Of a stretch of 64,000 nucleotides of DNA, positions 44,069 through 51,965 are shown piece after piece. Position numbers and translations under genes: made by a program. This stretch comes from Pseudoflavitalea sp. G-6-1-2 (GTDB lineage: Bacteria > Bacteroidota > Bacteroidia > Chitinophagales > Chitinophagaceae): positions 62,001 to 126,000 of the forward strand of contig NZ_JABBGB010000001.1 in NCBI RefSeq assembly GCF_012927185.1, read 5' to 3'. The notes beneath the pieces are model-generated. The model was not told where the DNA came from. It did not search any database and saw nothing but the letters and a program-made list of their open reading frames with translations. The first letter of the stretch is position 1. Each line of letters starts with the position of its first letter.

Positions 44069-45060
44069 AAAAGGTCTGTACAGGCATTTCAAAGGGCAAC
44101 TGCAATGCAATACTTACCAGCAAAGCTGCAAAAGTATTCAGCTGGCTGAGCTGGAGTGAAACAGGATTCTTCTATTTTGCCGGTAGTCTGCTGGTATTGT
44201 GCATTCCATCTACTAGCGGACACCACACAGTGCAATTATTAGGCTGGCTCAATCTGCTGGTACTTCCTTATACAATTTACTCGGTGTACTATCAATGGCG
44301 GATTGCCAGACAATGGTGTATTCTTTGTCTCGGAGTACAGGCAGTAATTGTTTCTGCAGCCATCAACAGTTTCTTTAACTTTCCCCCTTTTGCCCTGCTG
44401 CAGACCTCTACACAATTTCTGCTTATCTCGATACTTCTTTTTATGGTACCTGCTGCTGTATGGTTCAGCATAAAACCTGTAATCAAAAAGCTGCAGGAGC
44501 ATGTAACTACCAAACGGGATTATCTCCGTATCAAATTCAACAATCAGGTATTCTACAATCTCCTGCGGAAAGAAAAGCAGATTATTGAAGAGCCTGAAGG
44601 TTTGGGTATCGACATCGGAAACCCGGATGCAAAATTTACGCTGATCAAAATCTGCAACCCTTATTGTGGTCCCTGTGCCGAAGCACACCCCAGGCTGGAA
44701 AAAGTATTGGAAGAAGTGCCGCAACTAAAACTGAAGATCATTTTTGTGGCTCCCAATAATCCGCGGAATCTGGCCTTTCAGGTAGTACGCCATTTCATGG
44801 CTATTGCGAATGAATACACACCTGAGCAAACAAAACTGGCATTGCGAAGCTGGTATACAGATGATAAAAAAGAATATGAAAAGTTTGCAGCAACCTGGCC
44901 TGTACGTGAAGACCTGAATAAACCCAGCACCTCCATCGAAGCCATGTACAGCTGGTGCAGAAAAAACAACACCAATTATACTCCATCGTATTATCTGAAC
45001 GGGCATCAGTTGCCCGCTGCATACAGCATTGCAGACCTGCAATACTTCCTTTCAGAATAG
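44065..45060 (+). CDS. VKOR + thioredoxin fusion, C-terminal part (frameshifted)
   Basis: About 331 codons in the shifted frame, continuing the VKOR domain of the preceding entry. The loop cysteine pair VCTGISKGNC (C-x7-C) and the active-site CxxC in RQWCILCLG are both present, with four helices in total across the join. After a linker comes a thioredoxin-like domain with CGPC (NPYCGPCAEAHPRLE). This gives a complete electron path for forming disulfide bonds in the periplasm. On its own the only start in this frame is a TTG at 44197, after the C-x7-C pair, so a stand-alone product would be inactive. Confidence 0.75.
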   Translation, partial: LKKVCTGISKGNCNAILTSKAAKVFSWLSWSETGFFYFAGSLLVLCIPSTSGHHTVQLLGWLNLLVLPYTIYSVYYQWRIARQWCILCLGVQAVIVSAAINSFFNFPPFALLQTSTQFLLISILLFMVPAAVWFSIKPVIKKLQEHVTTKRDYLRIKFNNQVFYNLLRKEKQIIEEPEGLGIDIGNPDAKFTLIKICNPYCGPCAEAHPRLEKVLEEVPQLKLKIIFVAPNNPRNLAFQVVRHFMAIANEYTPEQTKLALRSWYTDDKKEYEKFAATWPVREDLNKPSTSIEAMYSWCRKNNTNYTPSYYLNGHQLPAAYSIADLQYFLSE

Positions 45061-45175
45061 TTCCCTGAAAGGAAAGCCTGCGGAACTATACTGTATCCGG
45101 ATGCAGTAGCAGGCAGCCGACGCCTTTGATGCTAAAAGCCAGGGCAATCATTTTTCACTTTTAAAGTACTAACTG

Positions 45176-45397
45176 ATGAATGCAAAAACAATCAACCTTG
45201 CGAATGTTCAGGGCCGTATGTCAAGAAATGAAATGAAAGCCATTATGGCCGGCGATGGACAGGATCCTATCGATGCTCCTTGTTACGCCTGGCCCTGTGG
45301 CGGAGGCGGCTCCGGTACATGCAAAACTGTTCTTAATCCGGATAAAGGCGGATTAGGCTGTAAATGTTCTGTAGATACCGGCGGCAGTTGTGAATAA
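45176..45397 (+). CDS. Leader-bearing six-cysteine peptide 1
   Basis: 73 residues. The leader MNAKTINLANVQGRMSRNE continues MKAIMAG and resembles the double-glycine leaders of Bacteroidota natural-product precursors (LSxxEMxxIxGG, here ending AG). The core has six cysteines in the pattern C-x4-C-x7-C-x12-C-x-C-x7-C and a final Glu, with Gly- and Pro-rich loops. Export by a C39-type ABC transporter and disulfide formation are inferred. It sits 115 bases after the VKOR-thioredoxin gene and 34 bases before peptide 2. Confidence 0.8.
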   Translation: MNAKTINLANVQGRMSRNEMKAIMAGDGQDPIDAPCYAWPCGGGGSGTCKTVLNPDKGGLGCKCSVDTGGSCE

Positions 45398-45431
45398 TTA
45401 ACAACAATTACAAATCATTAAACCTTTTATC

Positions 45432-45653
45432 ATGAATGCTAAGAGAATAAGCCTTGATAACATTCAGGGGCGTATGTCCAGAAATGAAATGAAAGCCATC
45501 ATCGCCGGAAACGGCCAGCAGAACGCACAATTCGGCTGCTACCCCTGGGCATGTGGTCCTCAACGCGAAGGCACCTGCCGGAATGTTTATGATCCCGAGC
45601 AGGGAGGTTTTGGATGCAGATGCTCCGTAGATCCTGGTACGGCATGTGAATAA
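45432..45653 (+). CDS. Leader-bearing six-cysteine peptide 2
   Basis: 73 residues, paralogue of the preceding peptide. The leader (MNAKRISLDNIQGRMSRNE then MKAIIAG) is nearly identical, whereas the core differs except for the six Cys, a CYxWxC start, GTC, GGxGCxCSVDxG and the terminal CE. Conservation of cysteine spacing with variable loops points to a disulfide-stabilised secreted peptide under selection on surface residues. The function (bacteriocin, signal or toxin) cannot be told. Confidence 0.8.
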   Translation: MNAKRISLDNIQGRMSRNEMKAIIAGNGQQNAQFGCYPWACGPQREGTCRNVYDPEQGGFGCRCSVDPGTACE

Positions 45654-45667
45654 GATTCCCAAAACAG

Positions 45668-45715
45668 TGATGCGATCGCGACATGCCATAAATATGGTAA
45701 TTTCAGATCGCATCA
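45668..45715 (+). terminator. Hairpin between peptide 2 and the thioredoxin gene
   Basis: TGATGCGATC and GATCGCATCA (perfect 10-bp stem) enclose a smaller inner hairpin (CCATAAATATGG). It begins 15 bases after the peptide-2 stop and ends 20 bases before the next start. There is only a weak T-rich tail, so it may act as a partial terminator or an RNA-stabilising element. Confidence 0.5.
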
Positions 45716-45735
45716 CATTTCTAAATAACTCTCAG

Positions 45736-47604
45736 ATGAAAACGTTTTTCCTGTGCCTTATCCTTGCTGTTATAAGTGTACAAGCCTTCACGCAACAGTC
45801 GGGCATTGTTGCACAGTCCGGCACCATCGGATACGAGTATACTCCTCCACCAAGATTGGCGTTACCCACAAATATTTTTGCATCATTGGTTTATAAGGTG
45901 GGAGAAGAACATTATTTCGTCAGGAAGCCTTTGCTCAGGAAAAAAGAGAAATATGTGTTCGACTTTTCTCCTCCCGATTCCGTCCGCGCATTTGTATTAA
46001 GCATCACTGATAGCAAACATCAGAACATCGACAATAATCTTGATTCGGGGTATACCGTATTGCGTAAACAATATCTAAATGATAAAGCCGCTGCCAACGA
46101 AGAAGCAGCCTGGTTGCTCAGCTACTTCGCTCCTGCAACACTTGACCTAAACCGCCGGATATTGCCTGCAAAAATGGTAGCGCTGTATGATGAAGCATTT
46201 CAATTATCTCCCGCCATCAAAGAAGACTATAAGACCTACCGCTATTATTTATTTCTGTTGAACCAGCTTAAAGGGGACAGTATACAAGCTCAACTGCTTG
46301 AGTATGCTGCTAAAATGGAAGCCGGCAATGATGAAATATCGTTGGGAACAGCCTTGTACATTCAAAGATTTCTCCGGCAGGATTCCGGTGTCAGCAGAAT
46401 TGAAAATAAAAGTATTGCCCTTTTCCCTTCGGGGGAAGTAGCCCGCGAAAAATACATCAACGCTTTTTATGAGAAGAGAGAACAAACAGCCACTGCCATT
46501 CTGCAGGACGCAAATGAATACGTCCGTTTGTTTGGCGATACATCTTCCCGGATGAAGTATACTTTTTATTCTACCCTTATTGAGTTGTTGCTGATCAAAA
46601 ACCAATTTGATCAGATTGACAAATACGAACCTTACTTAAAAAACAGCATAAACCTCTCCACTCTGTATCATGGGAAGGCCAGACAACTCATCAAAGGAAA
46701 AACACCCACGGACAGCGCACTGATTACCGCGAGGTGGCTTATCCAAAAAACACTCACCATACTCGACTCAAAGAAATCTCTTCTCCATTCTGCACCGGAT
46801 GACCTCACTTTTGTGAAAAGCTGGAACAGAGCAGCAGAAACATATGCCAGAATATTCTTTCTTCAAAACCAATACGATTCTGCTTTTAAATATCAGTCTT
46901 TAGTAGTTAGTCAACCCATCGACCCTGCAACTGCTGATGCATCTGTACAGACTTTGATAACCTATGCATCGAAAGCTAAAGGTGATCAATATGCGAGAAA
47001 ACTGGCAATTGAATTATTGAAATCTGCCAATGCATCCTCTGGCATCCGGGAGGAGCTGAAAATATTAAACACAAAACTTGGCTACGCCGAGACTGCTGAG
47101 TTGGAAGCTTCCGGCAAAAGTTCCGATCTTTCAGAGAGCAAGATGGCACATGCCATCAGGAAACGATTCGGGTCATCCGGTTTCAGAAACTTTTCACTCA
47201 CTGATCTTTCCGGTAAAACCATTTCGCTTTCCTCTTTTTCAAACAAAGTAGTGGTGCTCGATTTCTGGGCTACCTGGTGCGGGCCCTGCCTTGCATCATT
47301 TCCACGTATGCAGGAGGTTATCGGGAAATACAAACAGGATAGCTCCGTAGTATTTCTTTTCATCGACACATGGGAAGACAAATCATTGGAGAAGATGAAA
47401 ATCGATGCAGCAAAGCTGATGAAGGAACGCAAATACGATTTTCAGATATTGCTCGACGATAAGAATGCAGCCAATAACGCCTACAAAGTAGATGTTATTC
47501 CCGAAACCTTTATCATTAACAAAGCGGGTAAGATAGTTTACATGGGCATCGACAATGAAAACATCATCGCTGAAATTGAAAACGCCAAACTGCTGGCCCA
47601 TTAA
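45736..47604 (+). CDS. Secreted TlpA-like thioredoxin-family protein
   Basis: 622 residues from the ATG at 45736 (signal MKTFFLCLILAVISVQAFTQ); the frame extends upstream to 45646, inside the hairpin and peptide-2 stop. Residues ~25-480 are an unassigned region, beta-rich first (YEYTPPPRLALPTNIFASL) and helical later. Residues ~485-622 are a TlpA/AhpC-type thioredoxin domain: FSLTDLSGKTISLSSF, active site WATWCGPC (Cys515 and Cys518), cis-Pro region VDVIPETFIINK. It is a periplasmic thiol-disulfide oxidoreductase, probably linked to the six-cysteine peptides just upstream. Confidence 0.85.
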   Translation: MKTFFLCLILAVISVQAFTQQSGIVAQSGTIGYEYTPPPRLALPTNIFASLVYKVGEEHYFVRKPLLRKKEKYVFDFSPPDSVRAFVLSITDSKHQNIDNNLDSGYTVLRKQYLNDKAAANEEAAWLLSYFAPATLDLNRRILPAKMVALYDEAFQLSPAIKEDYKTYRYYLFLLNQLKGDSIQAQLLEYAAKMEAGNDEISLGTALYIQRFLRQDSGVSRIENKSIALFPSGEVAREKYINAFYEKREQTATAILQDANEYVRLFGDTSSRMKYTFYSTLIELLLIKNQFDQIDKYEPYLKNSINLSTLYHGKARQLIKGKTPTDSALITARWLIQKTLTILDSKKSLLHSAPDDLTFVKSWNRAAETYARIFFLQNQYDSAFKYQSLVVSQPIDPATADASVQTLITYASKAKGDQYARKLAIELLKSANASSGIREELKILNTKLGYAETAELEASGKSSDLSESKMAHAIRKRFGSSGFRNFSLTDLSGKTISLSSFSNKVVVLDFWATWCGPCLASFPRMQEVIGKYKQDSSVVFLFIDTWEDKSLEKMKIDAAKLMKERKYDFQILLDDKNAANNAYKVDVIPETFIINKAGKIVYMGIDNENIIAEIENAKLLAH

Positions 47605-47646
47605 AGAAAGTTCATTGAACGGAGGTAATCGACAGAGATAGAATTT

Positions 47647-48120
47647 CTACTCTCCGAATATCTGCCGCATATGATGATCCATATGATCTGCATAATCATC
47701 GATCCAGAATCCCAGAGTTTTCGTTTCTCCGCTCGGAATGATCACTTCCCAGCTCAATTTTTCTGAAGGTATGTTCGCAATCACATACAGAATCTGCTGA
47801 TTCAATGATACCCACAACTGCAGAATATGATCGAATGGCAACTGCTGATATTGGTTCAGCTTCACCAGATGATCCTGCTGATAGGGCATTATCATATATG
47901 GTTGCGGAAGATATTGTGCATCGGTAAAGCGCTTGAGGTTGTTGATGGCAGAATCCACCAGGTGGCCCAGTATCTCAATCTTCGACCATTTTGCGGGATT
48001 AGGTTTATCCAGCCACTCATCGATCGACAAATCACGCGCACGCAATGGCATATCCAGCACATGACTGGTTAACCGCGTAACGGTGGTAGCAACAGCGGGA
48101 GTTAATAGTCCTTCCTGCAT
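47647..48120 (-). CDS. DinB-family (DfsB-like) putative metal-dependent hydrolase
   Basis: 157 residues. The four-helix DinB fold with its usual metal site is suggested by ILGHLVDSA (His53) and the C-terminal DHMDHHMRQIF (His146, His149 or His150). An NPAKWSKIEILGHL turn before the first His is typical of Bacteroidota members. These proteins bind a divalent metal and some act as thiol-dependent transferases; the substrate here is unknown. It is a single gene, convergent with the thioredoxin-family gene. Confidence 0.9.
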   Translation of the reverse strand: MQEGLLTPAVATTVTRLTSHVLDMPLRARDLSIDEWLDKPNPAKWSKIEILGHLVDSAINNLKRFTDAQYLPQPYMIMPYQQDHLVKLNQYQQLPFDHILQLWVSLNQQILYVIANIPSEKLSWEVIIPSGETKTLGFWIDDYADHMDHHMRQIFGE

Positions 48121-48212
48121 AACAACAAAATTTATTGGACGTACAAGTTACTGAATATTTATGGTAAGGTAAGCAAGGATCTTGCCAATACATGCTTGCT
48201 GAACACCCTCCT

Positions 48213-49373
48213 TTATTGCAGTTTCAGCACCACAGTTCCGTGTCTGGGAATGATGAAGTTTCTGCTGCTGCCTAATTCGCCCAGATCTTTGTGCAACCAG
48301 AGATCGCGCAGTTTACCTTTTTTAGGAAGCCCCAATTTCTCCGCCTGCAGCACAAATGGTTTTGCAGACTCTCCCCGGTTCATGATTGCGATAGCTTTGC
48401 TTTTTCCATCCACTCCCAATGGTTTTACCCATACTTCAATATTGCCTTGCTTCAGTACGCGTTGGGCCTGAACAAAACCAGCATCCTGATTCAATGCTAT
48501 GATTTCTTTATTGGTGAGTATGCCGATGGTTTGTTGGGTCATGGTATGCAGGTCGTTTCCGGCGAGCAATGGAGAATTCAGCATGCACCACATGGAGAAA
48601 TGGGTTTTGTCCTCTTCGTAAGTCATGCCACGGCCTACCTGCAGCATGTCCATATCGTTGTAGTGGCCGGCCGAAGCGTATTTATGCAGATCAACATTGA
48701 GATCGATAATGCTGAGGATCGATTTGAATGTGGCATCTATATCGGCTGACATCCGCCATGAATCTGCTTTTTTGATCACCCACTCTCCGGGGAACTGCCA
48801 GCGGCAGACATTGATCACATTGTTGCTGTCGATGGCCTTTACTGCGTTGATGATCTTTGTATATTCGGTTTCTTCATCGAGTTTCAGTTTTTCTCCGCCA
48901 CACCAGTCCACTTTCAGAAAATCGTATCCCCATTCTTTGAAGAAAAGATTGCAGTCCGCTTCGATATGGCCATATAATCCCACACCTACTCCCAATGGAT
49001 CATTGTCCCAAACATGCGCGCAGGTATTGCTTCCTGCATCTGTGTAAATGCCGGCTTTCAATCCTTTGCTGTGAATGTAATCGGCAATTGCCTTCATGCC
49101 CGAAGGGAATTTTGCAGGATCAGGGATGAGCTTTCCCGAACTGTCTCGCCCCCCGAAGTATCCATCATCGATATTGATGAACCTGTACCCTGCGTCGTAC
49201 ATGCCGGATGAAATGAGTGCATCGGCCTGTTGTTTGATCAGTTTCTCGTCGATCCTTACCCGAAAATGATTCCAGCTGCTCCATCCCATGATGGGTGGCT
49301 TTGCGTTTTGAGAAAATGCAACAGATGTAACCAGCAATAACGATAAAAATAATTTCAGGGGCTTGCAATTCAT
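48213..49373 (-). CDS. Glycoside hydrolase family 27 protein (alpha-galactosidase type)
   Basis: 386 residues with a signal peptide (MNCKPLKLFLSLLLVTSVAFSQ). The GH27 barrel starts PPIMGWSSWNHF, continues with NIDDGYF, and carries the catalytic nucleophile Asp156 in FLKVDWCGG and the acid/base Asp211 in SWRMSADID. A short C-terminal beta domain follows. The family removes terminal alpha-galactose, alpha-N-acetylgalactosamine or beta-L-arabinopyranose from glycans, and the exact specificity is not visible. It is a single gene, not linked to the SusCD pair 41 kb away. Confidence 0.94.
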   Translation of the reverse strand: MNCKPLKLFLSLLLVTSVAFSQNAKPPIMGWSSWNHFRVRIDEKLIKQQADALISSGMYDAGYRFINIDDGYFGGRDSSGKLIPDPAKFPSGMKAIADYIHSKGLKAGIYTDAGSNTCAHVWDNDPLGVGVGLYGHIEADCNLFFKEWGYDFLKVDWCGGEKLKLDEETEYTKIINAVKAIDSNNVINVCRWQFPGEWVIKKADSWRMSADIDATFKSILSIIDLNVDLHKYASAGHYNDMDMLQVGRGMTYEEDKTHFSMWCMLNSPLLAGNDLHTMTQQTIGILTNKEIIALNQDAGFVQAQRVLKQGNIEVWVKPLGVDGKSKAIAIMNRGESAKPFVLQAEKLGLPKKGKLRDLWLHKDLGELGSSRNFIIPRHGTVVLKLQ

Positions 49374-49478
49374 AAGGAAGCTCAGTTTGTTTTTTTCTGC
49401 GCTAAAACTATTCTAATAAAAGTTCAAAACCGCAATCAATCGTTTGTGCAATTTTTGAAGATCAACTGCACATGGAAA

Positions 49479-49498
49479 TGGCTGCCCGAAAGCAGCCA
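49479..49498 (-). terminator. Possible terminator of the thiolase gene
   Basis: TGGCTGC and GCAGCCA form a perfect 7-bp stem with a 6-base loop, 69 bases beyond the thiolase stop. The sequence after it on the minus strand is only weakly T-rich. Confidence 0.4.
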
Positions 49499-49566
49499 CT
49501 CCAACTTATTTAACTATCGGTAACCGAACCGGCATCTGTTGCCGCGACACGGTTTTATTTCTTCTC

Positions 49567-50763
49567 TTACATTTTCTCATACACAATCGCAGCGCCCTGC
49601 CCTACTCCTACGCACATGGTAGCGAGGCCATAGCGCATATCTCTCCGTTGCATTTCGTGCACCAGTGTAGTGGTGATGCGCACTCCGCTGCATCCCAAAG
49701 GATGTCCGATTGCAATGGCTCCGCCATTCACATTGATCTTGCTTTGATCGAGACCAAGCTCCTGAATGCAGGCGAGCGCCTGCGATGCAAATGCCTCATT
49801 CAGTTCAATGAGATCGAGATCTTTGGCAGTAATGCCTGCACGTTGCAATGCTTTCTGTGTTGCCGGAACCGGACCAATGCCCATCACTGCCGGATCTACA
49901 CCAGCCACGCCCATCGACACCACACGCGCCATTGGAGTGAGATTGTATTTCTTCAGCGCTTCTTCACTCGCCAGCAGCACAGCAGCCGCACCGTCGTTGA
50001 TGCCGGATGAATTACCCGCTGTAACCGTACCATCTTTTGCAAATGCAGGTCTCAGCGTTTTCAGTTTATCGAGTGTTGATTTGCGCGGATGTTCATCCTG
50101 CTCGAAATAGATCTTTTCATTTTTGCCTCCTAGGATCTCTACGCCTGCAATCTCCTTGCTCCAGATACCACGTTCGAGGGCAGCGAAATATTTATCCTGA
50201 CTGGCGAGAGCGAACTCATCCTGCGCCTCTCTGCCGATCTTCCAGCGATTGGCTACATTCTCTGCCGTTTCGCCCATGGAGTATGGATAGTGCATTTCTG
50301 CGAGTTTCTTATTGGTGAACCTCCATCCGATGGTAGTATCCACCATCTCAGGGGTACGGTTCCAGGCGCCGGATGATTTAGCCATCACAAACGGAGCGCG
50401 CGTCATGCTTTCAACACCGCCTGCCAGATAGAGTTCTCCTTCTCCGCACATGATGGCGCGGGAAGCGTCCATGATAGCCTGCAATCCGGATGCACAAAGG
50501 CGGTTCACGGTATTGCCTGCAACAGAAACAGGAAGTCCGGCCAGCAATGCAGCCATACGCGCCACATCGCGGTTATCTTCTCCGGCCTGATTGGCATCAC
50601 CTGCAATCACATCTTCAATGGCATTCACATCTACGGAACCATTGCGCTGGATAAGAGATCTGAGCACATGCGCCAGTAGGTCGTCGGGTCTGATGCTGCT
50701 GAGCGCTCCACCATATTTTCCGATGGGAGTTCTCACAGCATCAACGATATATACTTTCTTCAT
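49567..50763 (-). CDS. Thiolase family protein (acetyl-CoA acyltransferase, possibly 3-oxoadipyl-CoA thiolase)
   Basis: 398 residues, the normal thiolase length. The acyl-accepting Cys90 lies in VNRLCASGLQAI, the His in NGGAIAIGHPLGCSG and the second Cys in TMCVGVGQG. The GDANQAGEDNRDVARMA stretch is reminiscent of PcaF/PaaJ, but no aromatic-degradation genes are near, so fatty-acid beta-oxidation or ketone metabolism is equally likely. It is a single gene, divergent from rlmN. Confidence 0.94.
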   Translation of the reverse strand: MKKVYIVDAVRTPIGKYGGALSSIRPDDLLAHVLRSLIQRNGSVDVNAIEDVIAGDANQAGEDNRDVARMAALLAGLPVSVAGNTVNRLCASGLQAIMDASRAIMCGEGELYLAGGVESMTRAPFVMAKSSGAWNRTPEMVDTTIGWRFTNKKLAEMHYPYSMGETAENVANRWKIGREAQDEFALASQDKYFAALERGIWSKEIAGVEILGGKNEKIYFEQDEHPRKSTLDKLKTLRPAFAKDGTVTAGNSSGINDGAAAVLLASEEALKKYNLTPMARVVSMGVAGVDPAVMGIGPVPATQKALQRAGITAKDLDLIELNEAFASQALACIQELGLDQSKINVNGGAIAIGHPLGCSGVRITTTLVHEMQRRDMRYGLATMCVGVGQGAAIVYEKM

Positions 50764-50839
50764 ATAGCTGATTAAGGGAGCAAATATAGCAGATTGCCCC
50801 CTTTCGGAGATAGCTACAACCCATTACCATAATTCATGC

Positions 50840-50847
50840 TATCTTTG
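50840..50847 (+). promoter_or_regulatory. -7 promoter box TATCTTTG of rlmN
   Basis: An exact TAnnTTTG match ending 4 bases before the rlmN ATG, which predicts a leaderless transcript. The same octamer precedes the phosphatase-hisS operon. Confidence 0.6.
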
Positions 50848-50851
50848 CAGG

Positions 50852-51910
50852 ATGGCAAACACAGGGAAGAAGAACATAAGGCATTTGAGCCTGAGTGAGT
50901 TAGAGCAGTATTTTGAAGAGCTCGGTGAAAAAAAGTTCCGCACTAAACAAGTGTACGAATGGCTTTGGCAGAAACATGCCCATAGCTTTGATGCCATGAC
51001 CAACCTGAGCAAGGAGCTCAGGGCCAAGCTCGAAGAAAACTTCACGCTCCCTGCCCTCACAGTCGGCGCCACTCAGTATTCCGCTGACGGCACCGTGAAA
51101 TCCAGGTTCAAAACCGTGGAAGGCCATGCCGTAGAAGGTGTGCTGATCCCTACCGATGATCGCAAAACAGCCTGTGTAAGCTCTCAGATCGGATGTTCAC
51201 TCAGCTGCAAATTCTGCGCTACCGGTTACATCGAACGCAAGCGCAATCTCAACTTCGACGAGATCTACGACGAAGTGGTACTCATCAACCAGCAATCGGA
51301 ACGCGTTTACAACAAGAAGCTCACCAATATCGTATTCATGGGCATGGGCGAGCCCCTGCTCAATTACAAGAATGTGCTGAAGGCCATCGAAAAGATCACT
51401 TCGCCCGAAGGGCTGGGCATGAGTCCACGCCGTATCACCGTGTCAACTGCCGGTGTTGCCAAGATGATCCATCAGCTCGGAGACGATCAGGTTCGTTTCA
51501 AACTGGCACTGTCGCTTCACGCTGCCAACGATGCCAAAAGAAATGAGATCATGCCCATCAACGAGACCAACAATCTCAAGGCACTGATCGATGCCATGAA
51601 TCATTTCTACAAACAAACCGGCAACGAAATCACATTCGAATACATCCTCTTCAAAGATTTCAATGATTCTCTGAAAGACGCAGATGAACTGATCAGGATC
51701 TACCGGCAGGTTCCGGCCGATCTGGTGAACATCATTGAATACAACCCCATCGATATGGCCACCTTCCGCAAACCAGATGAGAAGGTAACGGAAGCCTTTA
51801 TGCAGTATCTCGAAAAGAACCGCGTAAATGCAAGGCTCCGCCGCAGCCGTGGAAAAGACATCGACGCAGCATGCGGACAGCTGGCCAACAAAGAGGCGCA
51901 GGTAGATTAA
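50852..51910 (+). CDS. rlmN: 23S rRNA (adenine(2503)-C(2))-methyltransferase RlmN
   Basis: 352 residues, a radical SAM enzyme that methylates A2503 of 23S rRNA and A37 of some tRNAs. The cluster motif is GCSLSCKFCATG (Cys115, Cys119, Cys122). The methyl-carrying Cys341 lies in DIDAACGQLA. The N-terminal RNA-binding part (FRTKQVYEWLWQKHAHSF) and the GMGEPLLNYKNV segment are family hallmarks. A short 55-base gap leads to the pseudouridine synthase, so the three RNA-modification genes may share a transcript. Confidence 0.98.
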   Translation: MANTGKKNIRHLSLSELEQYFEELGEKKFRTKQVYEWLWQKHAHSFDAMTNLSKELRAKLEENFTLPALTVGATQYSADGTVKSRFKTVEGHAVEGVLIPTDDRKTACVSSQIGCSLSCKFCATGYIERKRNLNFDEIYDEVVLINQQSERVYNKKLTNIVFMGMGEPLLNYKNVLKAIEKITSPEGLGMSPRRITVSTAGVAKMIHQLGDDQVRFKLALSLHAANDAKRNEIMPINETNNLKALIDAMNHFYKQTGNEITFEYILFKDFNDSLKDADELIRIYRQVPADLVNIIEYNPIDMATFRKPDEKVTEAFMQYLEKNRVNARLRRSRGKDIDAACGQLANKEAQVD

Positions 51911-51965
51911 GACTGCTCAATATATTTTTTACTAATTACTGTTGAAAAACAGCAATGCATCATTT

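Noticed and set aside
44063-44072. Programmed -1 frameshift at TTTTAAAAAAG
   Set aside because: The A-run would only be read after the in-frame TAA, and the T-run has four bases only, so no efficient slippery site is available in the zero frame. A plain one-base loss is simpler.
45646-45735. Upstream extension of the TlpA-like gene
   Set aside because: It runs over the peptide-2 stop and the hairpin; the signal peptide begins at the ATG at 45736.
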